Shown: one piece after another, positions 1-8,633 of the stretch
How the letters are laid out: every line of letters starts with the position of its first letter
How positions within the stretch are numbered: position 1 is the stretch's first letter
NCBI GenBank assembly: GCA_964396845.1
Contig: CAYNGH010000001.1
Span: forward strand, 1 to 64,000
Direction: 5' to 3'
Length of the DNA: 64,000 nucleotides
From: CAYNGH01 sp964396845
Lineage (GTDB): Bacteria > Vulcanimicrobiota > JAJTBE01 > CAYNGH01
Program-made: the position numbers and the translations under genes
The notes under the pieces: generated by a model
Seen by the model: the letters and a program-made list of their open reading frames with translations, nothing else
What the model was told of the DNA's origin: nothing
Databases searched by the model: none

Positions 1-1
1 A

Positions 2-139
2 GAAGAAGCCCGCCGGAAGGCTGAAGAAGAAAAGAAGCCACGGAAGAAACGAAAGAAACCACGCAAGGGTTATGATACTGTGGAGATACCTGATTTCTCC
101 TTCCAGAATCCCTTTGCTTCACCGCCGGATTCAGAATAA
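2..139 (+). CDS. C-terminal fragment of an unknown, highly charged protein
   Basis: The only open frame entering the left edge ends at TAA 137-139 and gives about 45 residues. The first half is almost entirely Lys, Arg and Glu, and the end (VEIPDFSFQNPFASPPDSE) is hydrophobic and proline-rich. Such basic, low-complexity tails occur on many proteins, so no family can be named. It is transcribed rightward, and a terminator-like hairpin follows about 190 bases later. The remainder of the gene lies outside the window. Confidence 0.55.
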   Translation, partial: EEARRKAEEEKKPRKKRKKPRKGYDTVEIPDFSFQNPFASPPDSE

Positions 140-330
140 CCTGATGCCGTCTGCCACTTTAATTGTTGCCTGAGCTTTTTAATGGCTTACTTTTAGTAGC
201 GATTTTTTCGAGTTTTAAATAAAAACTGAACCAATAACGATTTAATACGATATGTTGTATTTCTGCTGTTTATTTTTCCTCAGGGTTTTGTTTTAAATAC
301 AAGGAAAAAAACTTGTCCGAAATCTCCCCT

Positions 331-364
331 CCCCCTGGTTTTCCAAAAAGGGGGTTTTCTTTTC
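331..364 (+). terminator. Probable rho-independent terminator
   Basis: Five C (331-335) pair with five G (350-354). An inner TGG/CCA pairing closes a T4 loop, with an A-rich bulge on the 3' side, and TTTTCTTTT follows. The imperfect stem lowers confidence. It lies between the partial gene at the left edge and the ankyrin gene. Confidence 0.45.
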
Positions 365-435
365 CAGGAGAAAGTCGGCCAACAGAAGAAGCCCCGGCAA
401 AGCCCTCCCAAAAAGCCTTGGAGGAAGCCCTGCAA

Positions 436-464
436 TGGTTAATGAATTAAAAAAACAGTATAAT
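436..464 (+). promoter_or_regulatory. Candidate promoter for the ankyrin gene
   Basis: A perfect TATAAT lies at 459-464. The -35 position (TGGTTA, 17-base spacer) is weak. Transcription would start near 471 and give a leader of about 48 bases before the GGAGG site and ATG at 519. It is based on the -10 match alone. Confidence 0.35.
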
Positions 465-518
465 CATTTAGAATTCTGGCAACAACAGAGTTTATGTTTT
501 TTGCAGGGAGGCATCATA

Positions 519-1163
519 ATGGGAATCTATAGGATGACTCTGGTCTTTTTGCTGATTATGGCCCTGACAGTCGGGGTTCAGGCTGATTCACTTCATGAAG
601 CCGTCAAGAAAAGGGACATTGAAACTGTCAGACTCCTGATAAAAACCGGGGCGGATCTGAATGCCTGGGACAGGACCGACGGATGGACTCCCCTTCACAT
701 GGCAGTATATCATGGATATACGGACATTGCGGAGATCCTTGTAAATGCCGGCGCCAATGTTGATGGCAAGGATCAATACAACAATGCGCCTCTTCATTAC
801 GGTGCTCTTCTGGGGAGGAAAGATACTGTGAGGCTTCTCATAGACAAGGGTGCCGATGTGAACATAAAGGGCAGTGATGGCATAATACCTTTACACAGTG
901 CGATATCAAAGGATCATCTGGAAACCGCCAAACTGTTGATAGAGAAGGGGAGCAATGTGAACTTCAAGGCTGATGACGGTGATACGCCACTTCACACTGC
1001 TTCTGCATTCAACTGTCTTAGAACTGCGAAACTGTTGATAGAAAAAGGGGCCCATGTGAATGCGAAAACCAGGGAAGGAGAAACACCTTTATATTTCGCA
1101 ATAAAAAATGGTCACAATGAAATGGCAGGACTTCTACGTCGTCATGGAGCAAAATCCCAGTGA
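519..1163 (+). CDS. Exported ankyrin-repeat protein
   Basis: A 214-residue protein. The ATG at 519 is chosen because GGAGG sits at 507-511 and the product then begins with a clean signal peptide (hydrophobic core LVFLLIMAL, likely cleavage after VQA). The remainder is about six tandem ankyrin repeats of roughly 33 residues, with the usual TPLHxA and LLIxxGAxVN motifs. These form a protein-binding solenoid with no catalytic domain. It probably acts in the periplasm or outside the cell. The partner is unknown and nothing in the neighbourhood identifies it. The gene appears monocistronic. Confidence 0.9.
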   Translation: MGIYRMTLVFLLIMALTVGVQADSLHEAVKKRDIETVRLLIKTGADLNAWDRTDGWTPLHMAVYHGYTDIAEILVNAGANVDGKDQYNNAPLHYGALLGRKDTVRLLIDKGADVNIKGSDGIIPLHSAISKDHLETAKLLIEKGSNVNFKADDGDTPLHTASAFNCLRTAKLLIEKGAHVNAKTREGETPLYFAIKNGHNEMAGLLRRHGAKSQ

Positions 1164-1188
1164 CCAGGAACAGAAGAAACAGTATAAT
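1160..1188 (+). promoter_or_regulatory. Candidate promoter for the RNase H-like gene
   Basis: GTGACC (1160-1165), a 17-base spacer and TATAAT (1183-1188). The -35 box overlaps the stop codon of the ankyrin gene, so the downstream gene could be transcribed independently. It matches the sigma-70 consensus fully at -10 and in four of six positions at -35. Confidence 0.4.
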
Positions 1189-1273
1189 CAACCTTGAAGA
1201 CAGGCCCTGATACAACACAGGCATTGTTTACTGCAGTCTTATATTGTTACATTGATCAACCCCGGAGTTAACT

Positions 1274-2518
1274 ATGAACATCAAAGAAAAATTAGCATTG
1301 CTGAAAAAGACCGTTGACCGGGTCAACCAGAGGCACGCCGTCGCAAGTCCTGCTGTTAAAAACAAAACAAAGCCCATGGAGTTTCCCGGTTTTATCACAA
1401 AAGAAACCTCCGCCGGCCCTGCATATTATCGGGATACGGTTTTTCCCGTCAATCATCGTCATGGCAATGTCTTCATACGGGAGGCGGTGGATGTCCCCGG
1501 CATTATTCTTTGTTTTCTGGGGCAGGATCCCGAACTGGAATCGGTGTGTTTGAAGGACGCTGTTTTTATCGATACTGAAACCACCGGCCTTGCGGGAGGC
1601 ACCGGCACTGTGGCTTTCTTAGTGGGGGCGGGGTTTTTCCGGGAAGGTTCTTTTGTTGTCCGGCAGTATTTTATGCCCGACTATCACCAGGAAGCTCCAA
1701 TGCTGGAACATCTAAAAGGTCTGATGGATGGGCATTTTTCTCTTGTGACCTTCAACGGAAAAACCTTCGATATGCCCATCATCAACACCCGGATGATCAT
1801 GAACCGCCTTCGCTGTGACCGCAATGAGCTTCCCCACCTGGATTTGCTCCATCCTGCCCGGCGACTGTGGAAGGCCACTTACGGATCCTGCAATCTTACC
1901 GCCCTGGAAAGGCAGGTCCTCGGATTCCGCCGTTATGACGACATCCCCGGCAGTGAGATTCCCGAGATTTATTTCCGTTATATCAGGAACCGGCGTTTCG
2001 ATATGATGGAAAAGGTTCTGGAGCATAACCTTCATGATATTGTGAGTATGGCGGCGCTGGCGGTGAGGATGTGGGAGCACGTGGAGATGGGCCAGTGCTT
2101 CAATCTGGAAGAAGCGGGGGATTATCAGAGCCTGGGCCGGATTCATCAGAACCGGGGGGAGTGGATGAAGGCTGCGTCATATTACGAAAAGGCCCTGAAA
2201 TGTCCCGGGGGGGATAATCTGGATATGGTCCGGCGGAATTTGTCCCTGATATACAAGAAGGAAAAACAGTGGGACAGGGCCTTGGATTTGTGGATGGAAA
2301 TGGACAGAAAAGCCCGGGTTTCCATATTTGCCTCAGTTGAGCTGGCCAAGTATTATGAACATCAGGTCAGGGATTATCCCATGGCCCTTCGCCATTCCCT
2401 CCGGGCAATGGATATGCTGAAAAACAGGAAAAAAATAGCTGGGGCCGGCAATGACCACCGGGAGTTTCAGGAGCTTTCCCGCCGGCTGGATCGGCTGAGG
2501 AAAAAACTGGGCAGTTGA
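1274..2518 (+). CDS. RNase H-fold (YprB-type) exonuclease-like protein with TPR region
   Basis: A 414-residue cytoplasmic protein. The central region carries a DEDD-type 3'-5' exonuclease core: FIDTETTGLAG supplies the first acidic pair (Asp100, Glu102), TFNGKTFDMPII a later motif, and HNLHDIVSM the last acidic site. This arrangement matches the YprB/RNase_H_2 family. The C-terminal third contains TPR-like helices (residues about 280-400, for example LGRIHQNRGEWMKAASYYEK). The start is an ATG preceded by GGAG. The family is presumed to act on nucleic acid, but the substrate is not established, so no symbol is given. Confidence 0.8.
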   Translation: MNIKEKLALLKKTVDRVNQRHAVASPAVKNKTKPMEFPGFITKETSAGPAYYRDTVFPVNHRHGNVFIREAVDVPGIILCFLGQDPELESVCLKDAVFIDTETTGLAGGTGTVAFLVGAGFFREGSFVVRQYFMPDYHQEAPMLEHLKGLMDGHFSLVTFNGKTFDMPIINTRMIMNRLRCDRNELPHLDLLHPARRLWKATYGSCNLTALERQVLGFRRYDDIPGSEIPEIYFRYIRNRRFDMMEKVLEHNLHDIVSMAALAVRMWEHVEMGQCFNLEEAGDYQSLGRIHQNRGEWMKAASYYEKALKCPGGDNLDMVRRNLSLIYKKEKQWDRALDLWMEMDRKARVSIFASVELAKYYEHQVRDYPMALRHSLRAMDMLKNRKKIAGAGNDHREFQELSRRLDRLRKKLGS

Positions 2519-2576
2519 TGAGTCCAATTTTCTTATGGAAAAAGGTTTCCCCCGGCAGGTTTAGAAAACAACACCA

Positions 2577-3260
2577 GTGAAGAAATCCGGCAAATTAAAC
2601 TATATATACCTTGTCATTCTGAATGTCCTGTTTGTCCTTAAAATCAAGTTTCAGGAGCTGTTTCAATTCGGACACCGGCTCTGGTGGTGGAAGTATCATA
2701 TTTACGGGGGGATGCTCTACTGCCTGGATTCCTGTTACCGGGTCGCACGACGGGATTCTCAGCTGATCAAGGAATATACCTTTGAAAACTTCGGTTACGG
2801 CGAAACACCTCCTTCCACCCTGAAGGCCATGTTTGATCCCATCAGGCCGGAGGATTACGGGCTGTTCATAGACATCGGAAGCGGGCGGGGACTGGCGGTG
2901 TTCAGTATGTATTTTCTCTATGACATCAGGTGCATCGGCATCGAGATTCTTCCCACTCATTGTTCCCGGAGCCGAAAGCTGAAAAGATTCCTGAGAGTGG
3001 ATAAAATTGAGATCCAGCAGAAAGATGCAGTGGATTTTGATTATTCCCGCCCCGCCATTTATTATTCCGCTACCACATCCTTTGAAGACAATCTTCTGGA
3101 AGAACTGGAAAGAAAGCTGAAGGAAACCCCCCCGGGATCCATCATCGTCATGGTTCACTGGAAGTTAGAGGGGCTGGAATTTGAGCTGTTTCATCAAGGG
3201 GTTTACGGCTTCACCTGGGGATATGACAATGTGTATTTTTACCGGCGGACTCCTTACTGA
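2577..3260 (+). CDS. Class I SAM-dependent methyltransferase-like protein
   Basis: A 227-residue protein from a GTG start with no strong ribosome-binding site, so the exact start is uncertain. Residues about 9-30 are hydrophobic and may anchor or pack the N-terminus. The nucleotide-binding motif DIGSGRG (99-105) is followed by an acidic strand end (CIGIE), as in Rossmann-fold methyltransferases. The layout resembles DOT1-like and other small orphan methyltransferases. No substrate-specific motif is visible. It precedes the oxidoreductase/radical SAM pair in the same direction, 109 bases away. Confidence 0.6.
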   Translation: MKKSGKLNYIYLVILNVLFVLKIKFQELFQFGHRLWWWKYHIYGGMLYCLDSCYRVARRDSQLIKEYTFENFGYGETPPSTLKAMFDPIRPEDYGLFIDIGSGRGLAVFSMYFLYDIRCIGIEILPTHCSRSRKLKRFLRVDKIEIQQKDAVDFDYSRPAIYYSATTSFEDNLLEELERKLKETPPGSIIVMVHWKLEGLEFELFHQGVYGFTWGYDNVYFYRRTPY

Positions 3261-3369
3261 TGGTTTGTCCCCCGGTGCCGGTGCTGTCGGGCAGGGATCC
3301 TGGAAATAACATTAGAATATGCAGGCTGATGATGAATAGTGTATTTAATCCCCGGAAGAAGGTTTGATA

Positions 3370-4314
3370 ATGAAGGTCGCTGTGATTGGAGCCACAAGAA
3401 GAAAGAACGGCACTGGAGAATATATCGCAAAATTTTTTCATCAGCAGGGATCTTGCCTGGTTGCCCTTCTTGGGAGAACCACAAAAAGCGCAAAAGATGC
3501 CTCGGATAATCTCAAAAAATACCGCATCAATGCTGTCCCCTATGATGATTTTGACCGGATGATGGACCGGGAAACCCCCGATGTTGTTGCAATCGCATCG
3601 CCCCAGGAAACTCACCGGGAGTATTTATCAAGATGCTCCGCCAGAGGGGTTCATATATTCTGCGAGAAGCCCTTCATATGGCCTCCTGGTGATATGACAG
3701 AAGTGACGGATGAAGTTCTTGCAGGCAACCCCGGAAAAGTTCTCGCCATAAATACCCAGTGGGTTCATGCCCTGCCCCATTATGAAAACCTGTGGGGAAA
3801 AATCAATCCCCGGAAGGTGTCTTCCTTTACCGCCAGGCTTTCTCCAGGGGTAACGGAGCTGGAGGATATGATTCCTGATTCTATGCCCCATGTCCTGAGC
3901 CTGCTATATACTGCCCTCGGCCCGGGGAAAATCCGGGATGTTACAGCAGGGGCAATGGGCAGATCCTGGATAGTGGAGTTTTGTTATCAGCTTGAGGATA
4001 GGGAAATTGCCGTAAGGGTGGAGCTTTCTCCCTATGAAACCCAGCCCCGGCCCATGAGTTTCGGTTTTGACGGCAAAATGGCCAGCCGGGAGATCCGGAT
4101 GCCCGGATATTTGATATATTTTAGCAACGGCGAGAGGGTGATCCCCATCGAAGATCCCCTGAAACTTTCCGTGGCGGATTTCATTGATGCTGTAATAAAC
4201 AACAGGGAACCCGTCGCCGGAAGAAAAATGATAATTCACAACCACCAGTCCCTAAAGGAGCTTTTTAACGGCATCAAAACAAACAGATCATCAATAAACA
4301 GAAAGTGTGAATAA
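3370..4314 (+). CDS. Gfo/Idh/MocA-family oxidoreductase
   Basis: A 314-residue protein. ATG 3370 follows a GGAAGAAGG ribosome-binding site. The N-terminus MKVAVIGATRR is a Rossmann NAD(P)-binding start, although the usual glycine-rich loop is altered (ATRRKNGTGEY). The EKP motif near residue 100 (IFCEKPFIW) is the family signature that contributes the catalytic lysine. Members oxidise or reduce sugars and related alcohols with NAD(P). The substrate is unknown. Its stop overlaps the GTG start of the following radical SAM gene, so the two are probably co-translated and may act on one pathway. Confidence 0.8.
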   Translation: MKVAVIGATRRKNGTGEYIAKFFHQQGSCLVALLGRTTKSAKDASDNLKKYRINAVPYDDFDRMMDRETPDVVAIASPQETHREYLSRCSARGVHIFCEKPFIWPPGDMTEVTDEVLAGNPGKVLAINTQWVHALPHYENLWGKINPRKVSSFTARLSPGVTELEDMIPDSMPHVLSLLYTALGPGKIRDVTAGAMGRSWIVEFCYQLEDREIAVRVELSPYETQPRPMSFGFDGKMASREIRMPGYLIYFSNGERVIPIEDPLKLSVADFIDAVINNREPVAGRKMIIHNHQSLKELFNGIKTNRSSINRKCE

Positions 4315-5524
4315 AATGGCGGAAAGCAAAAAACATGACTTCGGGGCGAAACTTTGCCAATCCTCGGTGATTCATCACCTCAAAGATTATGTCCGGTGGA
4401 GGCAGGAAATCTCCCGGGGCGGGCAATCAAAAATGCCCCGGCTTGGCCCCCTGTCCATCAATCTTGATCTGACCAGTGCCTGCAACCTGGCGTGCCCATT
4501 CTGCGTGGACTCGGAGATCATCAACACCGGAGATTTCATCAGGACCGGGAATGTGAAGGAAAGCATCGATACCCTTGTGGATTACGGCCTCCGGTCGGTT
4601 ATCATCATCGGTGGAGGCGAACCGGCTCTGCACCGGGACTTCGAAGAACTGACAGCATATTTCAAGGAGAAGGGGCTTCAGGTGGGGATTGTCACCAACG
4701 GAAGCCGTCTGGACAAGGTTGTTTCCATTGCGCCTTTGCTGAGTGCCGGCGATTGGGTGCGCATATCCCTGGACTCCGCGACCCAGAAGACATATGAAGA
4801 AGCCCACCTGCCCAAGGTGAAGATCGACTTTCAGGAGATCCTGAATAAGGCTGAGAGGATCAAACAGCTCAACCCGTCAGTGTCCCTGGGGTTTTCCTTT
4901 GTGATATTCTGGGATTCCATCACCTTCAACGGCTACTCCATGCCTTCCAATGTATCCCAGATGACCCCGGCGGCCAGACTGGCAAAAGAGCACCGCTTTG
5001 ATTATATCTCCTTCAAGCCCTGCCTTGTGAGGCTGGACGGCTCCAAGAAGGAATCCTTCATGCACGGGGTTGACCGGGATGCCAGGGACAATATCCGGGG
5101 GGAAATCGCCGGACAGCTGGAGGAAGCAAAGAAGCTCAACGACGACACCTTCAGGATACTGGAAAGCGTCAACTTGAAAGCCCTTATAATGGACCAGGTG
5201 GAACAGCTCAAAACCCAGCCCGGAGTCTGCCATATGCAGTTTTTCAGATCAGTGCTGACTTCCGGCGGGATTTTTCACTGTCCTGCATTCCGGGGGGTGG
5301 AAAAAGCCAGAATCGGCGATGTCACCGGCTATCAAAACGAAAGGGAGATTCAGGAAACTTTTAAAACTCTGGAAAAATCCATCGACTGCTTCAACGCAAC
5401 AGAAGAATGCCGGGAAGTTGGGTGTTTCTATCATCATGCCAACTGCTGGATTGACGAGCTGATCCGCAACAGTGGGGATGTTGAAACCATAGAACCCGTG
5501 GAGGATATCGACTGCTTCCTTTGA
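4307..5524 (+). CDS. Radical SAM protein with cysteine-rich C-terminus
   Basis: A 405-residue enzyme. Cys59, Cys63 and Cys66 form the CxxxCxxC motif (SACNLACPFC) that binds the SAM-cleaving [4Fe-4S] cluster. IIIGGGEPALH is the GGE motif that binds SAM. A second group of cysteines near the C-terminus (TEECREVGCFYHHANC) suggests an auxiliary cluster as in SPASM or twitch enzymes. The GTG at 4307 overlaps the upstream stop; ATG 4316 is an alternative start. The reaction cannot be deduced. Overlap with the Gfo/Idh gene suggests a two-step modification. No small precursor-peptide gene is evident beside it. Confidence 0.85.
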   Translation: MNKMAESKKHDFGAKLCQSSVIHHLKDYVRWRQEISRGGQSKMPRLGPLSINLDLTSACNLACPFCVDSEIINTGDFIRTGNVKESIDTLVDYGLRSVIIIGGGEPALHRDFEELTAYFKEKGLQVGIVTNGSRLDKVVSIAPLLSAGDWVRISLDSATQKTYEEAHLPKVKIDFQEILNKAERIKQLNPSVSLGFSFVIFWDSITFNGYSMPSNVSQMTPAARLAKEHRFDYISFKPCLVRLDGSKKESFMHGVDRDARDNIRGEIAGQLEEAKKLNDDTFRILESVNLKALIMDQVEQLKTQPGVCHMQFFRSVLTSGGIFHCPAFRGVEKARIGDVTGYQNEREIQETFKTLEKSIDCFNATEECREVGCFYHHANCWIDELIRNSGDVETIEPVEDIDCFL

Positions 5525-5533
5525 TGCCGTGGG

Positions 5534-6625
5534 CTATGGTTCTTCCCGGATTATCCGGGACACTTCTTGGGTGAGCTGTGCAACTTTCTCTGCCCGCTGA
5601 ACGCTAAGATTCCCCAGCCCGCATGAAGGAGTGATGAAAGCCTGCTCCACCAGGGTGTCATAGGGGATCCCCCGGTTTGTGAGTTTCTTCAGCAGTTCTC
5701 TCAATCGGGTACTCAGCGATTCCGGGGTTTCTTCTTCAACATCGTCGGAGGTGGGAACAATCCCCCAGGCCAGAACCCCGCCATCACTCAGGAAAGATTT
5801 GATTTCACCGGGATACAGGAGCAGGTTATCACCGTAGCCGTAGGCATCGAAGCTGAGAACATCACACCGGGCCCCCATAAGAATTCCCCAGTCGGTATTT
5901 CCGCAACAGTGAATCCCCGTGTAACCGCCCCGATCCCGGATTCCTGCCATAACCCTTTTGATCATCTCCACCCCTTCTTCTGCTTCCATGGCTACCATGG
6001 ATGACCCGATGCTGGCAAGATAAGGCTCATCGATGAAGATTATAACATCCCCGTGGATTTTCCTCAGGGTTTCCAACTGCCAGGCCCCTTTCATGGCCAA
6101 AACCTCCACCACCGATTCCCGGTAGGATTCATCATACAATATGGGCTTTAACTGTGAGTCGGTGACCATCAGGCAGAAGCTGACAGGGCCTGTCACCTGA
6201 CCCTTCACAAGAAGAGGCTTCTCCCCCGCCACCCTTGACGAGGATTCAAGAAAATGATAAAACCCCCTGGCCTTGTCCCGGGGAAGGGCAAAGTGCTCAA
6301 GGTTGCCATTCATCACCTGTTCCATGGCTTCTGCCATGGCTTCAAAAAAATCATCATCCACCGGGGCAGCGGTGAGCTTTTCCTTTTCAGCGTCAAGGGT
6401 TATGCCGGGGATGCCGTCACAGAACTGGATGTACATCTGCTCGCCGGGGTGGGTCATGGGAAGCTGAGGCCACAAGGGAACCCCGGAGAAATATTTCATT
6501 ATCATTTCCATGGCCTCGTCGGGTTGTTGGTGGGGGAAACTGCCCACCGCCATGGGGATGCTCCCGGGTCTTAGTCGATCCATTGCGATATTTTCTCCGA
6601 TCTTTAAGTGGTGAAGGTTGCCCAT
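5534..6625 (-). CDS. MetE/UROD-superfamily methyltransferase-like protein
   Basis: A 363-residue TIM-barrel protein of the uroporphyrinogen decarboxylase/cobalamin-independent methionine synthase superfamily. Near the C-terminal half, HCCGNTDW and SCGLGNLSVQRAEK provide the His-x-Cys and Cys zinc ligands typical of methyl-transferring MetE-like members rather than of decarboxylases. It is about half the length of full MetE, so it resembles the catalytic half only. Its start shares the A of TGATG with the stop of the upstream B12-radical SAM gene, indicating coupled translation. Methyl donor and acceptor are unknown. Confidence 0.75.
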   Translation of the reverse strand: MGNLHHLKIGENIAMDRLRPGSIPMAVGSFPHQQPDEAMEMIMKYFSGVPLWPQLPMTHPGEQMYIQFCDGIPGITLDAEKEKLTAAPVDDDFFEAMAEAMEQVMNGNLEHFALPRDKARGFYHFLESSSRVAGEKPLLVKGQVTGPVSFCLMVTDSQLKPILYDESYRESVVEVLAMKGAWQLETLRKIHGDVIIFIDEPYLASIGSSMVAMEAEEGVEMIKRVMAGIRDRGGYTGIHCCGNTDWGILMGARCDVLSFDAYGYGDNLLLYPGEIKSFLSDGGVLAWGIVPTSDDVEEETPESLSTRLRELLKKLTNRGIPYDTLVEQAFITPSCGLGNLSVQRAEKVAQLTQEVSRIIREEP

Positions 6626-7953
6626 CAGGGGCCGGGGGTTTTCCCTCTGACCGGGGCAAAATAGGGGTTTGATTCCCTCCGCTTCAGCATTGCACCGCTG
6701 GCGAATTCTTTAAACAACCATAAAAGTCCTTCCTCCAACTCCCGGGGGCACATGTGCAGGGGCTGAAAATTAACCCTGGTCCAGGTGTATCGGCTCCAGT
6801 CCCGACAGAATATCCGCCCTTCCCGGGAAAGCCTCTCATAAAGGGGAGTCCCCGGCATTGGCGTCAGCACGGCAAAGTCAAAATCCCGCAACCCGGACTT
6901 TGCAATAAAATCGAGGGTTCTTCGAAAAACATCCCTCCGGTCGCCGTCAAAACCGAACATGAACAGTCCCGTCACCGGCGCTCCCATTTTCTGGATTTGA
7001 CGAATCCTCCGGGGATAATCCTGAAGCATCTCTCTCTTCCAGGGATCCACTTCCATCATCGCTTCAGGATCCACCGTTTCCAGGCCGATGAGAAGCCCCC
7101 GGCACCGGGACTGGGCCAGCAAATTCAGAAGAACCGGGTCGTCGGCCACGGCAATATCGCAGAAACATTCCCATTCCACATCCTCATCTGTGAGGGCCTG
7201 AACCAGTTGCCGGGCCCAGTCCCTGTGGCACAACAGGTTCTCATCGCAGAAATGCAGATATGGCCGGGGCTTGATGGATTTAATCCTGTGTATCTCATCA
7301 ATCACCTGGCTGATGGTTTTGTGGCGGTGTCTTCTGCCGTATGTCACGGGAAAGATGCAGAACTCACATTTGCGGGGGCATCCCCTGGTGGCGAAGATGG
7401 GCATCTTGTTGTATCTTTTGGGATTGGATATAAGATCATACCTTGGTGGCGGGATCTGTGTAAGATCCACTGGCTCCCCGGCTTGATACAAGGGTTTGGC
7501 TTTGTCGGCCAAAAAGTCCTCAAGAAACCGGCAGAAGGACTCTTCTCCCTCGCCGGTGATCAGGGTGTCGCAGTGACACTGGGCCTCCCCGGGAAGGGCC
7601 GATGCATGAAGCCCGCCAATGACCGTGTATGTTCCCTGCCCCCTCAGAATATCTGCTACTTCATAACCCCGGCGGGCGTTGTAGTTAACTGTGGAAACAA
7701 GAGCCAGATCCCATGGGATTTCCGTGAGGATCCTCCGGGATTGGGCAGGGGTGATGTAGTCTTCCTCCACGTATTGAATGTTCCATTTGCGGGGCATATA
7801 TGACGCAAGAACCAGCAGGGCCAGATTGGGAATAAACTCGATGTCGTCCATCATCAAAGCCAGGTTATCTTCCAGGTCCTGATAAATGTCAAACAACAGA
7901 TCATTGCTCTGATTCCGATCCTGTCCCCGGGGACTGAAAAGCAGGACGTTCAT
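6625..7953 (-). CDS. B12-binding-domain radical SAM protein
   Basis: A 442-residue enzyme. The start at 7953 is preferred to an upstream in-frame codon because GGAGG lies just ahead of it and MNVLLFSPRG is a typical beginning for this class. Residues 1-150 resemble the cobalamin-binding fold (VIGGLHASALPGE, GEGEESF). Cys192, Cys196 and Cys199 (RGCPRKCEFC) bind the [4Fe-4S] cluster. The family performs radical methylations and other rearrangements; the substrate is unknown. Its stop overlaps the start of the MetE-like gene by one base, so the pair is a unit. Confidence 0.85.
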   Translation of the reverse strand: MNVLLFSPRGQDRNQSNDLLFDIYQDLEDNLALMMDDIEFIPNLALLVLASYMPRKWNIQYVEEDYITPAQSRRILTEIPWDLALVSTVNYNARRGYEVADILRGQGTYTVIGGLHASALPGEAQCHCDTLITGEGEESFCRFLEDFLADKAKPLYQAGEPVDLTQIPPPRYDLISNPKRYNKMPIFATRGCPRKCEFCIFPVTYGRRHRHKTISQVIDEIHRIKSIKPRPYLHFCDENLLCHRDWARQLVQALTDEDVEWECFCDIAVADDPVLLNLLAQSRCRGLLIGLETVDPEAMMEVDPWKREMLQDYPRRIRQIQKMGAPVTGLFMFGFDGDRRDVFRRTLDFIAKSGLRDFDFAVLTPMPGTPLYERLSREGRIFCRDWSRYTWTRVNFQPLHMCPRELEEGLLWLFKEFASGAMLKRRESNPYFAPVRGKTPGP

Positions 7954-8087
7954 GGGGTTCCTCCATTGAGCATAATCATAGCATCCAACCGGGGAAAAGT
8001 CCAGAGGACAGAGGCTCAACCGAGGTTTGTTAATTAATTCACATACTTGTTGATGCGACTTTTTAACTACCCCGGAAGGAGTCTATC

Positions 8088-8633
8088 ATGGCGGGGAGAA
8101 ACTTTGATAAAATACACATCATACGGGGGATTAAGATGGATCTTGAGCAGATTCGAAAACGCTGGATTGATTACAATTTGGACATAATAAACCGGTTTGC
8201 CGAAGAAAGCCGTATCAACTCGAATTCCATGGACAAACTGCGGGTTTTTTCCATCGACTACCTTATCGATTTTGAATCGGAAATAGAAGAAGACCCGGAA
8301 AATCTTGACGGGGGAATCCTGACTCTGGACACGGTTTATGCCGGTTATATCGACAGTTTCCTTGGCAGATGGTATATTCAGAAGGTGGAAAACCCCAATA
8401 TCCAGGATTTAAAGCAATATCAGGAACTTCTGCACCGGCTTTTTACATTTATCAAGGAGAAAAAGCTTTACAAGGAAGGTTCGGGGCAGTTGTCCAGGCT
8501 CATTAAAAAGCTGGAGGCAAAAAAGAAATATACCAAACGTCTGACAGACTACCTGGAAATCCAACAAGAGAAAGATGACGAGGAAAAATACCTGGACCTG
8601 ATGCGGGAATGGGAATACGAGGATCTTTATTGA
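8088..8633 (+). CDS. Hypothetical protein, charged and helical
   Basis: A 181-residue soluble protein of no recognised family. It is rich in Glu, Lys and Asp with long predicted helices (for example residues 120-170, ending KDDEEKYLDLMREWEYEDLY). ATG 8088 follows AAGGAG with good spacing. An internal ATG at 8136 also has a G-rich site, so the first 16 residues are uncertain. Its stop overlaps the probable TTG start of the beta-propeller gene, which suggests that the two are expressed together. Confidence 0.7.
   Translation: MAGRNFDKIHIIRGIKMDLEQIRKRWIDYNLDIINRFAEESRINSNSMDKLRVFSIDYLIDFESEIEEDPENLDGGILTLDTVYAGYIDSFLGRWYIQKVENPNIQDLKQYQELLHRLFTFIKEKKLYKEGSGQLSRLIKKLEAKKKYTKRLTDYLEIQQEKDDEEKYLDLMREWEYEDLY

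Larger units (their letters stand above)
140..518. other. A+T-rich intergenic region
   Basis: This stretch of about 380 bases has no credible gene. It holds a C-run/G-run hairpin followed by T-rich sequence (331-364), consistent with a terminator for the gene entering from the left. A TATAAT box at 459-464 could serve the ankyrin gene. A longer open frame begins at 435, but it has no ribosome-binding site and lacks the signal peptide start, so it is not used. Confidence 0.5.
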
